Position numbers and translations under genes: made by a program. Below are positions 44,285-53,700 of a stretch of DNA of 64,000 nt, piece after piece. The notes below the pieces were generated by a model. It searched no databases and had not been told where the DNA came from. It saw nothing but the letters and a program-made list of their open reading frames with translations. This DNA comes from Heterobilharzia americana (Eukaryota > Platyhelminthes > Trematoda > Strigeidida > Schistosomatidae): NCBI GenBank assembly GCA_944470555.2, contig OX104128.1, positions 58,411,257 to 58,475,256 on the forward strand, written 5' to 3'. Each line of letters begins with the position of its first letter. Within the stretch, counting starts at the first letter, position 1.

Positions 44285-44499
44285 AGATAACCTTTACCTG
44301 CAAATCAAATTTAAAATATGGTCTGACCTATTTAAGGTGAATTCATGAACTATATTCAGTAAATCAACTGCCTAGAATTCTAGTCAAAGCGATTGATGTT
44401 CACTATCAAAATTGTGATTGGTTAAATTTATTATTGATTTGAATAATTGTTATTTAAGTATCAACCTTCATTGATTTCAAAGCACATTAAAATCATAAA
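44285..44499. promoter_or_regulatory. Shared upstream region of divergent gene pair
   Basis: 215 bp separate the start codons of the proline-rich gene (minus) and the asparaginase-like gene (plus). It contains a CCAAT box in reverse (ATTGG, 44417-44421) and AT-rich stretches. A bidirectional promoter is plausible, unless either gene has a remote 5' exon, which the AG at 44299-44298 leaves open. Confidence 0.4.
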
Positions 44500-44527
44500 A
44501 TGGAGATTTTAATTGTTCAAACAGGTG
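44500..44527 (+). CDS. Asparaginase-family protein, exon 1
   Basis: It encodes MEILIVQTG plus the first base of the next codon, ending at donor GTAAGA. Splicing the 42-nt intron (44528-44569) creates the T-G-G-T-I-D motif across the junction. This motif holds the nucleophilic Thr of L-asparaginase/glutaminase-type amidohydrolases. The start is the first ATG; the hydrophobic beta strand ILIVQTGG directly after Met is the standard N-terminus of short cytosolic members. The tiny intron is typical of the 5' introns of schistosome genes. Confidence 0.85.
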
Positions 44528-44569
44528 GTAAGAGCTAAACATATTTGAGTCAATAAATAAATCTACTAG

Positions 44570-44778
44570 GTACAATTGATAAATGTTATCCCAAAAATAT
44601 TGGAGGTTATGCATTTGAATTTGGAGATAGTTATGCCAAGGAAATATGTGAAAAATATACGATAGCGAGATATTTAAAATTTCATTTAGTCAGGCCTTTT
44701 TTAAAGGACAGTTTAGAAATTTCACTTGAAAATAGATCTGAACTTGCTAATTTATTGATCAATTCAAAGTATGAGAAG
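44570..44778 (+). CDS. Asparaginase-family protein, exon 2
   Basis: A 209-nt exon, phase 1 in and phase 0 out (acceptor ATCTACTAG, donor GTAATT). It encodes GTIDKCYPKNIGGYAFEFGD, then YAKEICEKYTIARYLKFHLV and RPFLKDSLEISLENRSELAN. The G-Y-A-F-E-F-G and K-D-S-L-(D/E)-(I/M) blocks are recognisable features of the family, the second supplying the active-site Asp-Ser pair. There are no lesions. Confidence 0.88.
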
Positions 44779-44831
44779 GTAATTAGGCTGAATTTACCCT
44801 AAGTGTTACGCATTATTATTATTCTTTAAAG

Positions 44832-44928
44832 ATACTCATAACTCATGGAACAGATACAATGATTGAAACCGGTGAATATCTAACTACGTTTAAAGATCAA
44901 CTTAAGAATAAATGCATTGTGCTAACAG
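44832..44928 (+). CDS. Asparaginase-family protein, exon 3 (partial gene)
   Basis: A 97-nt exon after a 53-nt intron (acceptor TTCTTTAAAG, donor GTATGT, phase 1 out). It encodes ILITHGTDTMIETGEYLTTF and KDQLKNKCIVLTG. HGTDTM is the second catalytic motif (Thr-Asp) of the family; VLTG precedes the conserved A-M/Q-R-P segment that must begin exon 4. Exon 4 and later were not found up to 64000, where the sequence is repeat-rich, so either a long intron or a truncated gene is possible. The 111 codons seen are about two thirds of a single-domain member. Confidence 0.88.
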
Positions 44929-44974
44929 GTATGTTGAAGTTTGGTTTTGCTTTTTAAAATATTTTTCTTTGGAA

Positions 44975-45065
44975 TTCAAGTCTCAGTGGGAGAAACATCA
45001 CTGACTGGGCTGCAGGTGCATCCAGCTGACGAGTCTTAGATAGGACGAAACATACGTCCAAACGA
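44975..45065 (+). mobile_element. SM-alpha fragment with ribozyme core
   Basis: TTCAAGTCTCAGTGGGA (B-box side of the head) is followed by the ribozyme at 45022-45060. The head's 5' part and everything after the cleavage site are truncated. It lies just after asparaginase exon 3. Confidence 0.75.
45022..45060 (+). ncRNA. Hammerhead ribozyme core of SM-alpha, 3'-truncated
   Basis: CTGACGAG (45026-45033), TCTTAGATAGGAC, GAAAC, ATACGTC. Core strands and GTC triplet are intact. The stem I 3' strand is lost because the SINE ends here. Confidence 0.7.
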
Positions 45066-45390
45066 ACCACCCACCCCTTACCAATGAGTCCTCAGTGCGG
45101 ATAATAATTTTTCAAGCAGTACTCCTAAATTCAATGAAGTAACAAGGTCTTACACCTTGATGGGAATGCTAAAGTCTTGTATGCCTACACTAGATTATAC
45201 AATCCATTATTTCCATTGGATAATCAATTACTTGGGAATAGTAACATACCATGATATAGTACATAGATGTGAATCAGTGTGTTTTTTAATAAGTATGAAT
45301 GTGGTCACTGATACCTGAATTCCTGTATCTTCCTACACTTAATTCAATATGATTTATTACGGACTTTTCAGCCAGGCATACGTCATTTCA
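45066..45390. other. No gene recognised
   Basis: AT-rich. No candidate for asparaginase exon 4 seen. Confidence 0.4.
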
Positions 45391-45780
45391 TCATGGACTG
45401 ACATCAGTTGGGGAGCAACTGAAAATCTGAGAGCACTGGACAGCTGTTTCGTCCTAGTATAGGACTCCTCAGCAGTAACACCCACCCCCGGCCGTGGCTT
45501 ATGGGGTCAACCAGCCGGATGTGAAGTGGATGCTAACTGAAGACCTTAGGTGATAGTCACGCTATGTCGTAAATTGACAGAAGTTGGAAATTGTGAACCA
45601 CTGGAAACCGACCCGGTGGCTGGATGGTTAACACGTTCGCCGTGAAACCTGAAGGTCCTGAGTTCAACCTGTAGCCGGGTTGTGGGTGTGTACTGCTGAG
45701 GAGTCCCATACTAGTTGGACGAAAGAGCTGTCCATTGCTCCGGGGTTTTCAATGGCTTCCCAACTGATGTCAGTCCATGA
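45391..45780. repeat. Foldback element with tRNA-like arms (type C)
   Basis: The outer ends TCATGGACTGACATCAGTTGG and CCAACTGATGTCAGTCCATGA are near-perfect inverted repeats. Inner blocks AGCTGTTTCGTCCTAGTATAGG (minus arm) and CCATACTAGTTGGACGAAAG (plus arm) are also inverted. The plus-arm tRNA-like head is at about 45617-45672. The minus arm is partly deleted. Confidence 0.75.
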
Positions 45781-45889
45781 GGAATACTACTTCTAAATTA
45801 AAAATCCCAATTCATCTCAAAAATAATTAAGTCATTTCATCTTACAGTTACTAAATTTTTGAAAAATAGGTTCTTATATATATACAGAG

Positions 45890-46740
45890 AAAGAGAGACC
45901 TTACATAGTTCTAATTTTCTTGCCTATTTTATGATAAAGTTGATGGCATTTTTCATGTATATATCCAGAACAGGTGCTGCGTCATTCATGCTACATATAT
46001 TTGATGTGGATTCCATACACAACGATTCGGTTTTCAAAGTCTAAGCAAATCAGTGTGCCTGCATACATAGCTAGCTATAACTGACCTTTTTTCTAGAATC
46101 CTCATCTTCCTAAGATCTAAAAACCTTAATTTACGTGAGTTTTTATGCTCAGATAATCCAAATGGACTTGGTCGACTACTTTGACCTACGTATTCCTCAC
46201 TGAAATCATTACAAGCAATTTCGCACACTCACCTGATTTGCTAAATTGAACCAGTTTAATATTTCGATCCACGAGGCTCATTTCGAACTGAGTTCGTGAG
46301 GTCAAATGCCACTCTAATAAACAGACCTATTGGGGATCTTATGAAACATCTCCAAGTTGCCTTCCTTGTATGGTAGGTAATACGGTAGAGGTTTTGAATT
46401 CTTCATTCTCGTATTGTCACTGCTACTATTATTATTATTGTTACATTATTATTATTATTACTACCACTATTAGCCATATTTTTCTGACAACTGCTAGTGA
46501 ATTTACTGATCAGTTAAGCAGGACAATTTTTGGTGGGTATCCTCAGTGTATCTGAGTTCTTGTCTCAAATCTCCTATCTCACCAGTAAATTTCTTCATGG
46601 CCCCGTTATTATTTAGACATTTTGCTCCTTCTATTCTAACTGACAAGGTAAGATGATTTGAAGTCTAAGCAACGATTCAAGTGTGAAGGTTTTCCGTAGA
46701 CACCAGTGTCCAAACAACCTTCAAATTAACTTAGATGGAG
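45890..46740 (-). mobile_element. Penelope-like element relic
   Basis: On the minus strand 46228-46034 reads CEIACNDFSEEYVGQSSR then LSEHKNSRKLRF, a GIY-YIG nuclease core with the expected Cys pair and Leu-x-Glu-His. 46740-46620 matches the RT block around 18420-18310. A TTA microsatellite (46425-46462) interrupts it. Confidence 0.75.
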
Positions 46741-46969
46741 GGAGAGATTAATAACTGAGTGTTTCCCTATCGAATCAACAGTAAATAGGTGTGACAGGTA
46801 TGATTCAGCACCTGTTCTACAAATATAGAAAGTCCTACTACTTATATGAGGATATTCCGAAATTGTGGAGCTGTCGTGATATGGCTAGGGAGAGTGAATT
46901 GTGAATTGGATTTGGGAGTTTGTGGCGAGGTGAGGTGAGATGAGTTGAGGTGAGGACAAATACTCAACG

Positions 46970-47145
46970 ATGACATTGTGAACTGAGAGAAGTTGGAGAC
47001 ATGGACCATTGGATTCCCACCGAGTGACTGAATGGTAAGGTGGTGGTCACTGAACCTGACGTTCTTGGGTTGGATCCCTGGCGCACTTTTGAGGAGTTCC
47101 ATATTAGTGGGATGAAACAGCTGTCCAGTACTCCCATGTTTAGAA
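46970..47145 (+). repeat. tRNA-like foldback type C, plus arm
   Basis: GAGTGACTGAATGGTAAGG is followed by CTTGGGTTGGATCCCTGG (about 47063-47080) and the CATATTAGTGGGATGAAACAG block typical of the arm. GAGGTGAG repeats precede it. Confidence 0.6.
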
Positions 47146-47540
47146 GTTTCTCGAATGAAAATAACGAGAGGAGTAGTAATCCGAACAGAGGAACTTTAAC
47201 ATTGTCAGCTCAGTTAGTTATGAGAATTCGATGTGAACAGAAGATGTTGCGATTAAGTAAGAGTGAAGAAGTAACCAGCCATCTAAGGTTGATAAAGAAT
47301 GACTTAAGCAAATAAGAGTCAAAAAGGTTATTAGAATTGACAGAGGTTCATGTGTTTGTTTGTTGTAGCCTCAGCAAGCTTCTGAGGAATTGAGCTTGTA
47401 TGTTCGTTTATTATGTTGGAGGAATTGAAATTGTATGTCTGATGTCAAGTGTTAATCAGAGGGTGAGTGATATCACTGCTCAAAGTGTTACTTTTTAATG
47501 GAAGAATAGAGAGAAAGGCGTATCTTGCATTTTCTGATTA
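47146..47540. other. No gene recognised
   Basis: Nothing supported. Confidence 0.35.
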
Positions 47541-47544
47541 TCAT

Positions 47545-48090
47545 ATACTATTTGTCCCTTAGGTTCCTAGTGGAACATAGGGCCTTCGGTAGCACATCAC
47601 CATTTCACTCTCTTCTCTACAGTCTTACCAACATGGCTGCACGACTCCCCATAGCCTTTCATTTCTTCTTCACAACATCTCCTCCATGTCACCCTCACCT
47701 CAGATGCCCAACTCACCGTTTCCCATTTGCCTTCCACTCGACAGCCTCAACTGACACGTGATATCCTCAAACGGTCTCCTCAGTGTATGTCCAATCCAAT
47801 CCATATCCACTTTCTTCCCCTACATATATTTGTTGGGCAGTAGGTTCTTGGTTGGTTGGTTCGTTGCCAGGCCAGAGTGAGTTGTTGTTGCTTATTCTTA
47901 TTATTTTGGCCATCTGAGCTGATCTGATCTTCAGTATCGAGTGAGCTGAATGCAGAGCAGTGGACCTCCACAGGTTAATGAAGGCCTGTCTTGCTGTTTT
48001 TCTGTTCCTCGCTTTGATGTCCTCATCTGTACCGCCACTTGTAGTTGAACCGATGCTGCCTAGGTAGGTGATTGCATTTTTTGAAGGCAT
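47545..48090 (-). mobile_element. Non-LTR family 2, 5'-truncated copy
   Basis: The minus strand encodes TYLGSIGSTTSGGTDEDIKAR, RKTARQAFINLW and the QPRTYCPTNICR block. These match the post-YADD and C-terminal parts of the 62355-64000 copy. From about 47580 to 47998 it is virtually identical to 59560-59978 (constant offset 11980). Confidence 0.88.
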
Positions 48091-48129
48091 TCCGAAAAGT
48101 TACCGACCACATTTTTAACTTAAATAATC

Positions 48130-48330
48130 ATGTTAAGTATGTGCTTGTGTCTAACATCCACAGTCTTAAAATTTCAAGATGAAAATGATGTGTGAACAGA
48201 CAGATGGAGCAACAATGACGCCTCCATAATCACTAATCGTGGCAGACATATTTATAGACATCTGAGAACAAATTTACGTAAGGCATATTCCAACCCACTA
48301 GAAAAGTATGCTGGCAACACAGATTACATA
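48130..48330 (+). mobile_element. Penelope-like RT scrap
   Basis: Text like EQTDGATMTPP, then IVADIFIDI and EQIYVRH, across stops, matches the QTDGVAMGSP..VADIFMD core of Penelope-type RTs. Confidence 0.6.
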
Positions 48331-48560
48331 TGTACTGTGCTGAAATCAAAACATATCCAGTGTTCTTTCATCAAGGTCAACTTAACAGTATGCTGCATTC
48401 AATCCATTTATGAATTTCATGTTAACTTGTTTGTTAGATTTTCATACATACTGAAACAATACTACTTATTAAATAATGTTTAGAATAAAATTTATTGTTC
48501 AAATTGATAGATATGGGTTAACTTTACCCATAGCATAATTTCTTTAATAGACATTCAACT

Positions 48561-48566
48561 TTTATT
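48561..48566 (-). terminator. AATAAA poly(A) signal candidate
   Basis: A canonical AATAAA on the minus strand, 52 nt after the stop of the candidate exon at 48683-48618. Confidence 0.4.
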
Positions 48567-48617
48567 ATTGGGTTCATTCATAGTTGGTGATGAACTCATA
48601 TCTGACTGCTTTAAATG

Positions 48618-48683
48618 TCATACCAGTTCGCACATCGAAAATAACCTTTCTTCTTCCTTCGTTAGTTTCACATTAGCTGGTCT
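48618..48683 (-). CDS. Candidate terminal exon of an unknown minus-strand gene
   Basis: A CTAAC branch-point-like motif, TTTCTTCC and TTGAAACAG form a good acceptor. The frame RPANVKLTKEEERLFSMCEL then Val and stop follows, and an AATAAA comes 52 nt later. Another frame across the same DNA (RRKVIFDVRTGMTFKAVRYE…, stop at 48574) is also open, and CTG|GTATGA could be a donor, so the reading frame is uncertain. No homolog was recognised. Confidence 0.35.
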   Translation of the reverse strand, partial: RPANVKLTKEEERLFSMCELV

Positions 48684-48779
48684 CTGTTTCAAATGGAAGA
48701 AATTAGTTAGCCTAGACTTTGAGCTATTTCTAATGGGGTATGCATGATATTGTTGCCTAATATTTAGATAGCTCATATG

Positions 48780-49300
48780 TGCTAAGTATTCACCTACCTA
48801 TTGAAGGAGGAGCATATTGAGTAGCAGTGTTTTCTGTCCTGTTATACGGCTATGAAACATATCCGTTAAAAGTAGAAGACATCAAGTGGTTACAAGGTTT
48901 TGATCATAAGTGTCTTCGTAGCATTGCCCGAGTTTAGTTGAACTAGCATATGAGCAATGTAGAAGGTTAGTCAAGCGATACTAAGCAAGGAAAGTAAGTC
49001 AGTCGATGAGTTTTACGAATATTCATTGACTAAAGTGTCTTGAGCATGTATTACGTGTGTCGAGTCACCGTCTATTTCAACGTACAATGTTTGGGGAAGT
49101 TAGCTCAGATTGGAAAAGGTTTCAGAGTGGTCAGACTATAAGACGTGGTACCAATCTATGAAGTCCATGACTGTTGGTCTAAGCCGTGTAGGAAGGTGTA
49201 GACTATCTGAATGGAGTCCTCGAGACGATGGGAATCAATAGTTGAGGACTCTTGGTGAAATGGCTGAAATTCCCTTGCCTCACATACACTTTTGTCTGCT
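48780..49300 (+). mobile_element. SR2-like RTE 3' fragment
   Basis: CCTGTTATACGGCTATGAAAC (LLYGYET), AAAAGTAGAAGACATC, TTTTGATCATAAGTGTCTTCG (FDHKCLR) and AGTTGAGGACTCTTGGTGA match the RTE C-terminus. It has stops throughout. Confidence 0.8.
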
Positions 49301-49920
49301 ATGATATCAGTCTTTTCCTACTCACCTGTTCTTAGTATACTACTGTGAAGTCTAAAAACTTGAATCTATGCACCGTGATGGGCCTACATTGAATCTGTCT
49401 AACTCATATCTTGGTGTGTTTCTAAGGTAAAATATCGACCCGGTCGGATAGACAACCTGATTAATAAGTCGTCTTAATAGTATCATATATTCTACTACGA
49501 CTATGCCTGGTAAGAACTGAATAGAACCACTGAAACTAGTGCAGAGATGGTTTCATTCGGTGTCTACAGGTTACTTAACTGCTTCGTTTGAAGTATACTA
49601 AGTGAAATCTACTTCATCCAGATGGATCAAATATTGTCAAGAACTAAGAGGTGGAGAAACCTAAGACTGGGTCACTTTCTGTTGATTACTGTCTACAGAA
49701 TATGCATAAAACCTGTTTCAGTATTGATCACTTACAAAGTGATCAGTAAGCCTCCTTTCGATTTATATCATAACTAAGTGTTTCATCAGTAGCTTTATCA
49801 TGAGGCTGTCAACAAAATCAGTAAGCTAGTGGTTTAAATATCCAAATGTGCTTCAATGGTGTTATTTTTTGTATCGTTCTATTGCTTGTAGATTTAATTG
49901 TATAGTAACGATGAATAGTT
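49300..49920. other. No gene recognised
   Basis: 49560-49740 contains GGTGTCTACAGGTTACTTAAC and PLE-like blocks, possibly Penelope debris. Not firm. Confidence 0.3.
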
Positions 49921-49930
49921 GTTAGCAGTG

Positions 49931-49975
49931 GGATCTAGGATGCGTGTTCCGTCTTCTTTCGGGCATGTCAGTTGG
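49931..49975 (-). ncRNA. Hammerhead remnant, inactive
   Basis: CTGACATG in place of CTGANGAG, and GGAAC in place of GAAAC: both core strands are mutated. Confidence 0.6.
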
Positions 49976-50071
49976 ATCTACTGATGGGTGACGCTCTTGC
50001 GTTTAAGACGTCAGGTCTCGAGTTCGAGCCCCAGCCAGCTCAACATCACCCACTGGGGGGGGGAGCACGTA

Positions 50072-50116
50072 CATCCAGCTGATGAGTCTCCAAAAGGCGA
50101 AATGCCCGTCTTAGAT
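50072..50116 (+). ncRNA. Hammerhead ribozyme of SM-alpha variant
   Basis: CATCCAG, CTGATGAG (50079-50086), TCTCCAAAAGGC, GAAAT, GCCCGTC, TTAGAT. It has the canonical CTGATGA core, GAAA, the GTC triplet, and a stem I that pairs ATC.AG with TTAGAT. Stem II is short with a G-T pair. Its head differs from the other copies. Confidence 0.8.
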
Positions 50117-50230
50117 TTCACTGCTAGTCACCATCCATCATAAATAAAAACTGAAACACAGGTAATATCAAAACATCCAGCCAGGAGCCCATATACCGAT
50201 ACGGCTGATTAATTCGCTCCAATCAACAAG

Positions 50231-50690
50231 TAATGACATAAAATTCAGTTCTTTTTGTTAGTTAGGCGGTTGGTTGAAAAAGAAAAAGACCAAGTCCATC
50301 AGTCAACTGTGACTGTTTGGTTACATGAGTAAAAGGCTGTATAAGTAAGGTATAATCGCCTTGCTTACTAGGATAATTTCTTCCACGGTCCTGTTGCATC
50401 AGCCGAAAGTGGAAAAAGTGAATAATTCTTTTTACTGATGACCTAGTTGGTAACAATGTTGCATGCCTAACTCGGTTCAAGATCTTTTGATTGATCCTTC
50501 AACTGTTTCTGTATGATCTAAATTTCGGAAATAATTCCACGTTTGAGTGAAATCTACTAACTTGTGCATTATCTCATCTTCTGTGCTTGAAATAGGTTGT
50601 TTCATCTGTAGAAATTATGGTGAGTTGTGATGTGGTAGTTTAGTTCAATAAACAGATGAGTCAGATAACCTAAAGCATACAGACAAATAA
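50231..50690. other. No gene recognised
   Basis: Nothing supported. Confidence 0.35.
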
Positions 50691-50694
50691 TAAA

Positions 50695-50822
50695 TTTAAA
50701 GGTCACCCTTGCAACAACTCAAAATAACCAATTACTTTTCTATTTTGATGAAAATCCGCCTTTCCAGCAGAAATGAAGAAATCTAATTGGTCATTTTGAT
50801 TGTGGCTAGGCTGGTCTTTAAA
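50695..50822. mobile_element. MITE-like element with TTTAAAGG ends
   Basis: 128 bp from TTTAAAGGTCACCCTTGCAAC to GTGGCTAGGCTGGTCTTTAAA, imperfect terminal inverted repeats. The inner CCGCCTTTCCAGCAGAA block is shared with 8613-9367. No coding sequence. Confidence 0.55.
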
Positions 50823-50989
50823 GTGGGACCAGACAATAAGCAGCAGAAAGTTGGGATATCTGAATTGAATGATTCATTGTGTGTGTGTGTGGGGGGGGGG
50901 TGACAGACTGAGCTTACTCAACTGGGCAAGTGTACTCGAGACCAATCACGTGCAAGGTCAGTGTTAAGACCTAATCGGTTGAATCACAT

Positions 50990-52460
50990 GCTTAAAACAA
51001 CTGCATTTTTTCCCATTTTAGAGGCAGTAGAGCGAAAGCCTTTTTCTATTTCATCAACAACCAATTGAACTATTTGAGCATCAAGAATATGATATTCAGC
51101 TAAGAGGCTCTTTTCAACAAATTTATTTTCCGGCTGTACATTCATATACATATACATATGATATTTGAAAAATGATATCCCGTGGAAAAACTTAACGCTA
51201 TATGATGACGATGACAGATATGATAACGGTTGAAGTATGAATGATAACAAAGTAGATTACGTAATATATGGGGTTGTTCGTAGGATGTATACAACTCAAG
51301 TTCATCATAGAGAAGGGATAAACATCAACTATTCCTTTTCTTGATATGCTTCTCATCAGACATAAGAATGGATTACTTAAAAGATCCATCTACAGAAAAG
51401 CAATATGGAACAGACAACTAACTCATTTTTATAGTTGGGTGCCTATCAACAGAAAATGATATCTTATTCTTTCTCTCTCTCTGCTATCAAATATGAAATA
51501 TCTGCAGTGAAGGTTGTATTGATGAAGAAATATCGTTTTTTAAGAAGCATACTTGTAGAAAACGGTTACCCGTGCCATTTTACTGATAAAAATATAGGAG
51601 AAAGAAATACCAAATCGATCATTCATTCAGCCTCAAAGAAAAGATTGTTCATGAGCTTAGAATTTAATGGTGATCAAGAATAGTCTATCCAAATAGAACT
51701 TTCTTCACAGTAACACTTCAGTTGACCTTTGCCAGCCGTAAGCTATTCTTCATTTGTGTTAAAGAAAAGCTTCCTCGTTCGGCCACCTTTATGTGAATCT
51801 ACCAGTTCACCTGCTCTTGTGGAGCAAGCTACATCAGGCATAGCCACAGAATGCTTTCTAAACGTATACTAGAACATGTTCCAGCTTTGTTTTATAGAGG
51901 TAAAAGAAAGTCCGTTAAGTGTTACACTCTGGAACATTTGATTGATTTCCATCAATCAACAAATTCAGACAATGACTTTAAAGTTGTCTATCAAACCCCC
52001 CGCCCCCCAAACCTGTCACGTTTTATTTGCTTTCAATTCCTTAAAACAGCGGAGGTGTGTACATTCACTAGTTTTTACCATGTCCGTGACATTTTCCCTA
52101 TCGTTATTAGTTCCCCCTCTCCACTTTGTTAATTTAACCTTTATGATAAATGGCTTCATGTTTTTAGAAAACATTGATTTCATCTTGACCAACTTGTCTA
52201 GTCCATAAATGATTTGCCGTTCTGATCAATTCTTTCACCCCTTTTTGCATTATATACCTTCTGTGAACCATTCGATATATTACGTAATCCATTCATACTT
52301 CAACCGTTATCATACCTATGCAATCATCATCATCATTCAGTGTTTAGTTTTCCTCAAGGGATATCATTTTTCAAATATCATGTGTATATGTATACGAATG
52401 TACAACTTGGAAATAAATTTGTTGAATAGATTCTCTTCACTGAATATCTTGTTTTTAAAA
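50990..52460 (+). mobile_element. Penelope-like element with inverted terminal segments
   Basis: The RT C-terminus starts near 51290 (IPFLDMLLIRHKNGLLKRSI, then YSWVPIN). It is followed by MKKYRFLRSILVENGYP (51520) and YQFTCSCGASYIRHSHR with LSKRILEHVPALFYRG (51800-51900, GIY-YIG region). The non-coding 3' region 52240-52450 is repeated in inverted orientation at about 51300-51110 in front of the coding part. Stops and frame changes mean it is dead. Inverted or direct terminal repeats around a 5'-truncated copy are a known habit of Penelope-like elements. Confidence 0.82.
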
Positions 52461-52940
52461 CAACTGCAACGAGGTAAAGTAATGTCAAACTCTAGGTATG
52501 AGCTTTTGGTCAAGAGTTGAGTGGATTTCTCACTACCTCAAGAGCCATCTTAACTAGTATATGAGTGAAGAGGCTAGTTCAATTAAAGCTAATCACCTTC
52601 TCATTTTCGCCTCAATGTTATTTTCTTCAACGTTTGTCATACTTCATTATATTTAACAAGACTTGAGTGTGAACAAGGGTGTAGTATCATTGCTAGTTAT
52701 TCAGATAGTTCATAGGCTGGAGTGTTTTTATAGTTGTCAAGGGATCGTACAGGACAACACAGTATTATACACACTTCTGGAATTATAAGTTGTACATGGA
52801 CTCAGGAATTGTCCCACCTTCTTTTAGTTCCTTGAGGATATTTGTTATCTGCTTTTCTAGTTAAATCTGAGAAGTTATTTAGTCATCAGATTTATGTTTG
52901 ATTATGAATAACGCAACGAGAACACCGTTTTCAGGATATG
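52460..52940. other. No gene recognised
   Basis: Nothing supported. Confidence 0.35.
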
Positions 52941-52942
52941 AT

Positions 52943-53222
52943 TGTAGGAAATGACAAGACTTAAGCTCAGGAAGGAATGTTTATTATTGATATCTTGTAC
53001 AGTAGTCACCACATATTGTACACTTTCTACTAAAATAGTCATTTTCACAACATGCTTCATTTCCTCTTTTCTTTCTATCCAGATTGGCTCTTTATACATC
53101 CATATTGTCTTTTACGTTTCTCTGTGCAGAATGTTTACCCACTGCTGGTAATTCCCTATGATTTCAACCACCCTCCCAACACATACTACTTATATCTATT
53201 CTGAACAGCAGCGCCCACTACA
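52943..53222 (-). mobile_element. Solo LTR candidate, 280 bp
   Basis: Inverted relative of 19272-19552: on the plus strand it starts TGTAGGAAATGAC and ends GCCCACTACA. It contains reversed AATAAA (TTTATTATTGATATC) and TATA-like segments. Flanks ATGAT and ATTAT agree in 4 of 5 bases, consistent with a decayed target duplication. Confidence 0.6.
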
Positions 53223-53297
53223 ATTATCTCATCCGAGTTTCTTCAGCCGTTCACAGCCTGGATAAATCAGTAAATAATCGTTTTAACAAGTATTAAC

Positions 53298-53304
<7 letters not shown>

Positions 53305-53378
<74 letters not shown>
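53305..53378. repeat. (TA)37 microsatellite
   Basis: 74 bp of uninterrupted TA. Confidence 0.98.
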
Positions 53379-53379
<1 letters not shown>

Positions 53380-53559
53380 CTTCTTAAGGTACGGCCTCAT
53401 GTTCTAAAGATAAGGAAAACGTAATAATTCAGGACATATAGAAAGTTCAGGTAATAAATGCAATTAAACTACATAAGGATTATATAAGTCAAGGAGAGGA
53501 ATGTTGTTGGTTGTATTTTCCCATCGTTTAAAAAACTATATCCGTCGCACAAGAAGTGG

Positions 53560-53700
53560 CTATTTTGATTGAGTGGCCCAGTGGATAACGCACTGACGTT
53601 TGAAGCGATCGGTTCCCAGTTCGAGTCTCAGTAAGGAAGTAGGTGCTGATGAGTACCACGTAGGACGAAACCCGCGTCAAGCTGGGTTTCACTGCTTGAG
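53560..53700 (+). mobile_element. SM-alpha SINE with ribozyme
   Basis: The head has GTGGCCCAGTGGATAACGCAC (A-box-like, 53571-53591) and AGTTCGAGTCTCAG (53618-53631). It is followed by a shortened link and the ribozyme at 53641-53685. Confidence 0.85.
53641..53685 (+). ncRNA. Hammerhead ribozyme of SM-alpha
   Basis: CTGATGAG (53646-53653), TACCACGTAGGAC, GAAAC, CCGCGTC. Core and triplet are intact. Stem II has a bulge, and the upstream stem I strand is missing through a deletion (GTGCTGATGAG instead of CCAGCTGATGAG). Confidence 0.75.

Larger units (their letters stand above)
49921..50230. mobile_element. SM-alpha-like inverted pair
   Basis: A minus-strand ribozyme scrap (49931-49975) abuts a plus-strand unit with a tRNA-like head (GGGTGACGCTCTTGCGTTTAAGACG, B box GAGTTCGAGCCCC at about 50017-50029) and a plus ribozyme (50072-50116). 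The spacer (AGGAGCCCATATACCGATACGG) follows. Confidence 0.75.

Noticed and set aside
47525..47761. Open frame repeated at 59532-59741 as a conserved small gene
   Set aside because: Antisense of the family 2 retrotransposon C-terminus. Identity reflects young copies.
53305..53378. TA tract as a replication origin or cruciform regulator
   Set aside because: A simple microsatellite is the sufficient explanation. No supporting sequence around it.
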